From Malachius bipustulatus (lineage: Eukaryota > Arthropoda > Insecta > Coleoptera > Melyridae): a stretch of 64,000 nt of DNA. A program made the translations under genes and the position numbers. The notes below the pieces were generated by a model, which worked only from the letters and a program-made list of their open reading frames with translations, was not told the DNA's origin and did not search any database. Of the stretch, positions 59,477 through 64,000 are shown piece by piece (position 1 is the stretch's first letter; each line of letters opens with the position of its first letter). The stretch covers positions 45,709,735 to 45,773,734 of the forward strand of contig OU342636.1 in assembly GCA_910589415.1 (NCBI GenBank). Direction: 5' to 3'.

Positions 59477-62400
59477 AATTTTTTTTCTCTTCGATTTTGA
59501 TGAAAATCTCTAGTCAGGCGATAGAAAGTGCGAGAAGTTCAGAACTGTAAGTGGTTTTTCTGTAGCTCTCCCCGTTTTTGAGATATGACCGTTTAAATTT
59601 GAAAATTTGAAAATTTTTTAGCTTTTCAAAATTTTTGATCTCGTTTTGTGAAAAAACTGAGGACTTTACGGTCCAACTGGATTAATTTTCCGACTCATAT
59701 GGCAATCGACTGTGTTCACACAAAATTACGTCCCGTTCTGAAGACATCGATTTTTCCTGAAAATATGAAGCTCTGCAAGTTTTTCAGAATTTTTTTTCTC
59801 TTCGATTTTGATGAAAATCCCTAGTTAGGCGATAGAAAGTGCGAGAAGTTCAGAACTGTAAGTGGTTTTTCTGTAGCTCTCCCCGTTTTTGAGATATGAC
59901 CGTTTAAATTTGAAAATTTGCAAATTTTTTAGCTTTTCAAAATTTTTGATCTCGTTTTGTGAAAAAACTGAGGACTTTACGGTCCAACTGGATTAATTTT
60001 CCGACTCATATGTCAGTCGACTGTGTTCACACAAAATTACGCCCCGTTCTGAAGACATCGATTTTTCCTGAAAATATGAAGCTCTGCAAATTTTTCAGAT
60101 TTTTTTTTCTCTTCGATTTTGATGAAAATCTCTAGTCAGGCGATAGAAAGTGCGAGAAGTTCAGAACTGTAAGTGGTTTTTCTGTAGCTCTCCCCGTTTT
60201 TGAGATATGACCGTTTAAATTTGAAAATTTGCAAATTTTTTAGCTTTTCAAAATTTTTGATCTCGTTTTGTGAAAAAACTGAGGACTTTACGGTCCAACT
60301 GGATTAATTTTCCGACTCATATGGCAATCGACTGTGTTCACACAAAATTACGTCCCGTTCTGAAGACATCGATTTTTCCTGAAAATATGAAGCTCTGCAA
60401 GTTTTTCAGAATTTTTTTTCTCTTCGATTTTGATGAAAATCCCTAGTCAGGCAATAGAAAGTGCGAGAAGTTCAGAACTGTAAGTGGTTTTTCTGTAGCT
60501 CTCCCCGTTTTTGAGATATGACCGTTTAAATTTGAAAATTTGCAAATTTTTTAGCTTTTCAAAATTTTTGATCTCGTTTTGTGAAAAAACTGAGGACTTT
60601 ACGGTCCAACTGGATTAACTTTCCGACTCATATGGCAATCGACTGTGTTCACACAAAATTACGTCCCGTTCTGAAGACATCGATTTTTCCTGAAAATATG
60701 AAGCTCTGCAAATTTTTCAGATTTTTTTTCTCTTCGATTTTGATGAAAATCCCTAGTCAGGCGATAGAAAGTGCGAGAAGTTCAGAACTGTAAGTGGTTT
60801 TTCTGTAGCTCTCCCCGTTTTTGAGATATGACCGTTTAAATTTGAAAATTTGCAAATTTTTTAGCTTTTCAAAATTGTTGATCTCGTTTTGTGAAAAAAC
60901 TGAGGACTTTACGGTCCAACTGGATTAATTTTCCGACTTATATGGCAATCGACTGTGTTCACACAAAATTACGTCCCGTTCTGAAGACATCGATTTTTCC
61001 TGAAAATATGAAGCTCTGCAAGTTTTTCAGAATTTTTTTCCTCTTCGATTTTGATGAAAATCTCTAGTCAGGCGATAGAAAGTGCGAGAAGTTCAGAACT
61101 GTAAGTGGTTTTTCTGTAGCTCTCCCCGTTTTTGAGATATGACCGTTTAAATTTGAAAATTTGAAAATTTTTTAGCTTTTCAAAATTTTTGATCTCGTTT
61201 TGTGAAAAAACTGAGGACTTTACGGTCCAACTGGATTAATTTTCCGACTCATATGGCAATCGACTGTGTTCGCACAAAATTACGTCCCGTTCTGAAGACA
61301 TCGATTTTTCCTGAAAATATGAAGCTCTGCAAGTTTTTCAGAATTTTTTTTCTCTTCGATTTTGATGAAAATCCCTAGTTAGGCGATAGAAAGTGCGAGA
61401 AGTTCAGAACTGTAAGTGGTTTTTCTGTAGCTCTCCCCGTTTTTGAGATATGACCGTTTAAATTTGAAAATTTGCAAATTTTTTAGCTTTTCAAAATTTT
61501 TGATCTCGTTTTGTGAAAAAACTGAGGACTTTACGGTCCAACTGGATTAATTTTCCGACTCATATGGCAATCGACTGTGTTCACACAAAATTACGTCCCG
61601 TTCTGAAGACATCGATTTTTCCTGAAAATATGAAGCTCTGCAAGTTTTTCAGAATTTTTTTTCTCTTCGATTTTGATGAAAATCCCTAGTCAGGCGATAG
61701 AAAGTGCGAGAAGTTCAGAACTGTAAGTGGTTTTTCTGTAGCTCTCCCCGTTTTTGAGATATGACCGTTTAAATTTGAAAATTTGCAAATTTTTTAGCTT
61801 TTCAAAATTTTTGATCTCGTTTTGTGAAAAAACTGAGGACTTTACGGTCCAACTGGATTAATTTTCCAACTCATATGGCAATCGACTGTGTTCACACAAA
61901 ATTACGTCCCGTTCTGAAGACATCGATTTTTCCTGAAAATATGAAGCTCTGCAAATTTTTCAGATTTTTTTTTCTCTTCGATTTTGATGAAAATCCCTAG
62001 TCAGGCGATAGAAAGTGCGAGAAGTTCAGAACTGTAAGTGGTTTTTCTGTAGCTCTCCCCGTTTTTGAGATATGACCGTTTAAATTTGAAAATTTGCAAA
62101 TTTTTTAGCTTTTCAAAATTTTTGATCTCGTTTTGTGAAAAAACTGAGGACTTTACGGTCCAACTGGATTAATTTTCCGACTTATATGGCAATCGACTGT
62201 GTTCACACAAAATTACGTCCCGTTCTGAAGACATCGATTTTTCCTGAAAATATGAAGCTCTGCAAGTTTTTCAGAATTTTTTTTCTCTTCGATTTTGATG
62301 AAAATCTCTAGTCAGGCGATAGAAAGTGCGAGAAGTTCAGAACTGTAAGTGGTTTTTCTGTAGCTCTCCCCGTTTTTGAGATATGACCGTTTAAATTTGA
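59477..62400 (+). repeat. Array right of the 16-kb duplication
   Basis: These monomers continue the nested block: AAATTTGAAAATTTT at 59,60x, then a repeat of the same 5-monomer series, since the 8-T monomer at 59,027 recurs at 60,581 and AAATTTGAAAATTTT at 61,16x. Private changes include GTTCGCACAAAA near 61,270, TTTTCCAACTC near 61,864 and AAATTGTTGATC near 60,876. The region is thus another 5-monomer duplication built from the unit's end. Confidence 0.75.
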
Positions 62401-64000
62401 AAATTAAAAATTTTTTAGCTTTTAAAAATTTTTGATCTCGTTTTGTGAAAAAATTGAGGACTTTACGGTCCAACTGGATTAATTTTCCGACTCATATGGC
62501 AATCGACTGTGTTCACACAAAATTACGTCCCGTTCTGAAGACATCGATTTTTCCTGAAAATATGAAGCTCTGCAAGTTTTTCAGATTTTTTTTTCTCTTC
62601 GATTTTGATGAAAATCCCTAGTTAGGCGATAAAAAGTGCGAGAAGTTCAGAACTGTAAGTGGCTTTTCTGTAGCTCTCCCCGTTTTCAAGATATGACCGT
62701 TTAAATTTGAAAATTTGCAAATTTTTTAGCTTTTCAAAATTTCTGATCTCGTTTTGTGAAAAAACTGAGGACTTTACGGTCCAACTGGATTAGTTTTCCG
62801 ACTCATATGGCAATCGACTGTGTTCACACAAAATTACGTCCCGTTCTGAAGACATCGATTTTTCCTGAAAATATGAAGTTCTGCAAGTTTTTCAGAATTT
62901 TTTTCTCTTCGATTTTGATGAAAATCCCTAGTCAGGCGATAGAAAGTTCGAGAAGTTCAGAACTGTAAGTGGTTTTTCTGTAGCTCTCCCCGTTTTCGAG
63001 ATATGACCGTTTAAATTTGAAAATTTGCAAATTTTCTAGCTTTTCAAAATTTTTGATCTCGTTTTGTGAAAAAACTGAGGACTTTACGGTCCAACTGGAT
63101 TAATTTTCCGACTCATATGGCAATCGACTGTGTTCACACAAAATTACGTCCCGTTCTGAAGACATCGATTTTTCCTGAAAATATGAAGCTCTGCAAGTTT
63201 TTCAGAATTTTTTTTCTCTTCGATTTTGATGAAAATCCCTAGTCAGGCGATAGAAAGTGCGAGAAGTTCAGAGCTGTAAGTGGTTTTTCTGTAGCTCTCC
63301 CCGTTTTTGAGATATGACAGTTTAAATTTGAAAATTAAAAATTTTTTAGCTTTTAAAAATTTTTGATCTCGTTTTGTGAAAAAATTGAGGACTTTACGGT
63401 CCAACTGGATTAATTTTCCGACTCATATGGCAATCGACTGTGTTCACACAAAATTACGTCCCGTTCTGAAGACATCGATTTTTCCTGAAAATATGAAGCT
63501 CTGCAAGTTTTTCAGATTTTTTTTTCTCTTCGATTTTGATGAAAATCCCTAGTCAGGCGATAGAAAGTTCGAGAAGTTCAGAACTGTAAGTGGTTTTTCT
63601 GTAGCTCTCCCCGTTTTCAAGATATGACCGTTTAAATTTGAAAATTTGCAAATTTTTTAGCTTTTCAAAATTTCTGATCTCGTTTTGTGAAAAAACTGAG
63701 GACTTTACGGTCCAACTGGATTAGTTTTCCGACTCATATGGCAATCGACTGTGTTCACACAAAATTACGTCCCGTTCTGAAGACATCGATTTTTCCTGAA
63801 AATATGAAGCTCTGCAAGTTTTTCAGATTTTTTTTTCTCTTCGATTTTGATGAAAATCCCTAGTCAGGCGATAGAAAGTGCGAGAAGTTCAGAACTGTAA
63901 GTGGCTTTTCTGTAGCTCTCCCCGTTTTCAAGATATGACCGTTTAAATTTGAAAATTTGCAAATTTTTTAGCTTTTCAAAATTTCTGATCTCGTTTTGTG
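62400..64000 (+). repeat. Diverged satellite subfamily with 3-monomer period
   Basis: Variants not seen upstream cluster here: GAAAATTAAAAATTTTTTAG at 62,40x and 63,33x (933 bp apart); AAATTTCTGATC at 62,74x, 63,67x and 63,98x; GGATTAGTTTTCC at 62,79x and 63,72x; and GAAAGTTCGAGAAG at 62,94x and 63,56x. Spacing of about 930-933 bp gives a trimer. It may mark the approach to an array edge or another domain of the satellite beyond the window. Confidence 0.8.

Larger units (their letters stand above)
16681..64000 (+). repeat. Satellite array, main segment: ~152 monomers of ~311 bp
   Basis: The head-to-tail array continues without visible interruption or change of orientation to the last base, so the right border is not in the window. 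Monomers differ by single substitutions and by T-tract length. Marked variants are shared by monomers 6, 8, 11-15 or 52 units apart, showing layered block duplication. Further small events are an 8-bp tandem duplication of GAGATATG at 24,127-24,142 and a 1-bp deletion in GGACTTACGG near 36,031. Two nucleosome lengths per monomer and high homogeneity suit heterochromatic or centromere-like satellite, but no CENP-B-box-like motif is present. I found no gene in it. Confidence 0.98.

Noticed and set aside
31986..62968. Repeated 67-70-codon plus-strand frames in the satellite (also at 13,662-13,874 and 35,948-36,193)
   Set aside because: They are the same stretch of successive monomers, open only where the T tract is one base shorter. 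Most monomers break the frame, no start context or domain is seen, and variation does not respect codons.
12366..64000. CRISPR-like repeat array
   Set aside because: The repeats are directly adjacent 311-bp monomers with no unique spacers, in eukaryotic sequence with a LINE insertion.
12366..64000. CENP-B-box-like motif in the monomer
   Set aside because: I looked for TTCGNNNNANNCGGG on both strands. The nearest sequences (around CTTCGATTTTGATG and CCCCGTTTTTGAGATA) miss essential positions.

Overview
The window looks like nuclear DNA of an arthropod, probably an insect. It is AT-rich, has many short TAGGTA/ACCTAC-type and ATT runs, contains inverted-repeat elements and fragments of a non-LTR retrotransposon, and is dominated by one long tandem satellite. 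I see no bacterial gene organisation and no intact protein-coding gene. A hemipteran is plausible from sequence texture, but I cannot establish the species or order.

Region 1 (1-12,119) is gene-poor flank made of repeat debris. It holds an element at least 1.9 kb long with terminal inverted repeats of about 320 bp (1-1,911), cut by the window edge and carrying a decayed coding remnant. A short repeat recurs at 372-452, 2,240-2,322 and weakly near 5,455-5,500. There are four fold-back structures: 3,963-4,498, 6,300-6,490, 6,620-6,925 and a perfect 23-bp hairpin at 11,278-11,339. A dispersed family lies in both orientations between 5.6 and 12.0 kb, with an AT dinucleotide tract at 8,910-8,988. 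A tRNA-like Pol III sequence sits near 9,911-10,006, and a candidate element with 43-bp terminal inverted repeats spans 10,893-11,813.

Region 2 (12,120-64,000) starts with the 3' end of a LINE (12,120-12,365). A head-to-tail satellite of about 311 bp per monomer then runs to the window's right end and presumably beyond. Roughly 164 monomers are present. The only visible interruption is a second, longer 3' fragment of the same LINE (16,101-16,680), which carries the last 113 codons of its ORF2. The two LINE fragments join the satellite at the same monomer position and are almost identical. The left edge of the array was therefore probably produced by rearrangement of an array segment that already contained the LINE.

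The array has layered higher-order structure. A segment of about 16,168 bp (52 monomers) is duplicated in tandem, at about 27.14-43.31 kb and 43.31-59.48 kb. At least fifteen private variants recur at exactly that offset. Nested inside are shorter block duplications of 6, 8 and 11-14 monomers. A LINE-free homologue of the LINE-bearing block lies at 19.2-21.9 kb and gives an empty site. The last 1.6 kb belong to a distinct subfamily with a 3-monomer period. There is no gene pathway here; the window records how a satellite grows by unequal exchange, retrotransposition and local conversion, and is compatible with heterochromatin or a centromere-like region.
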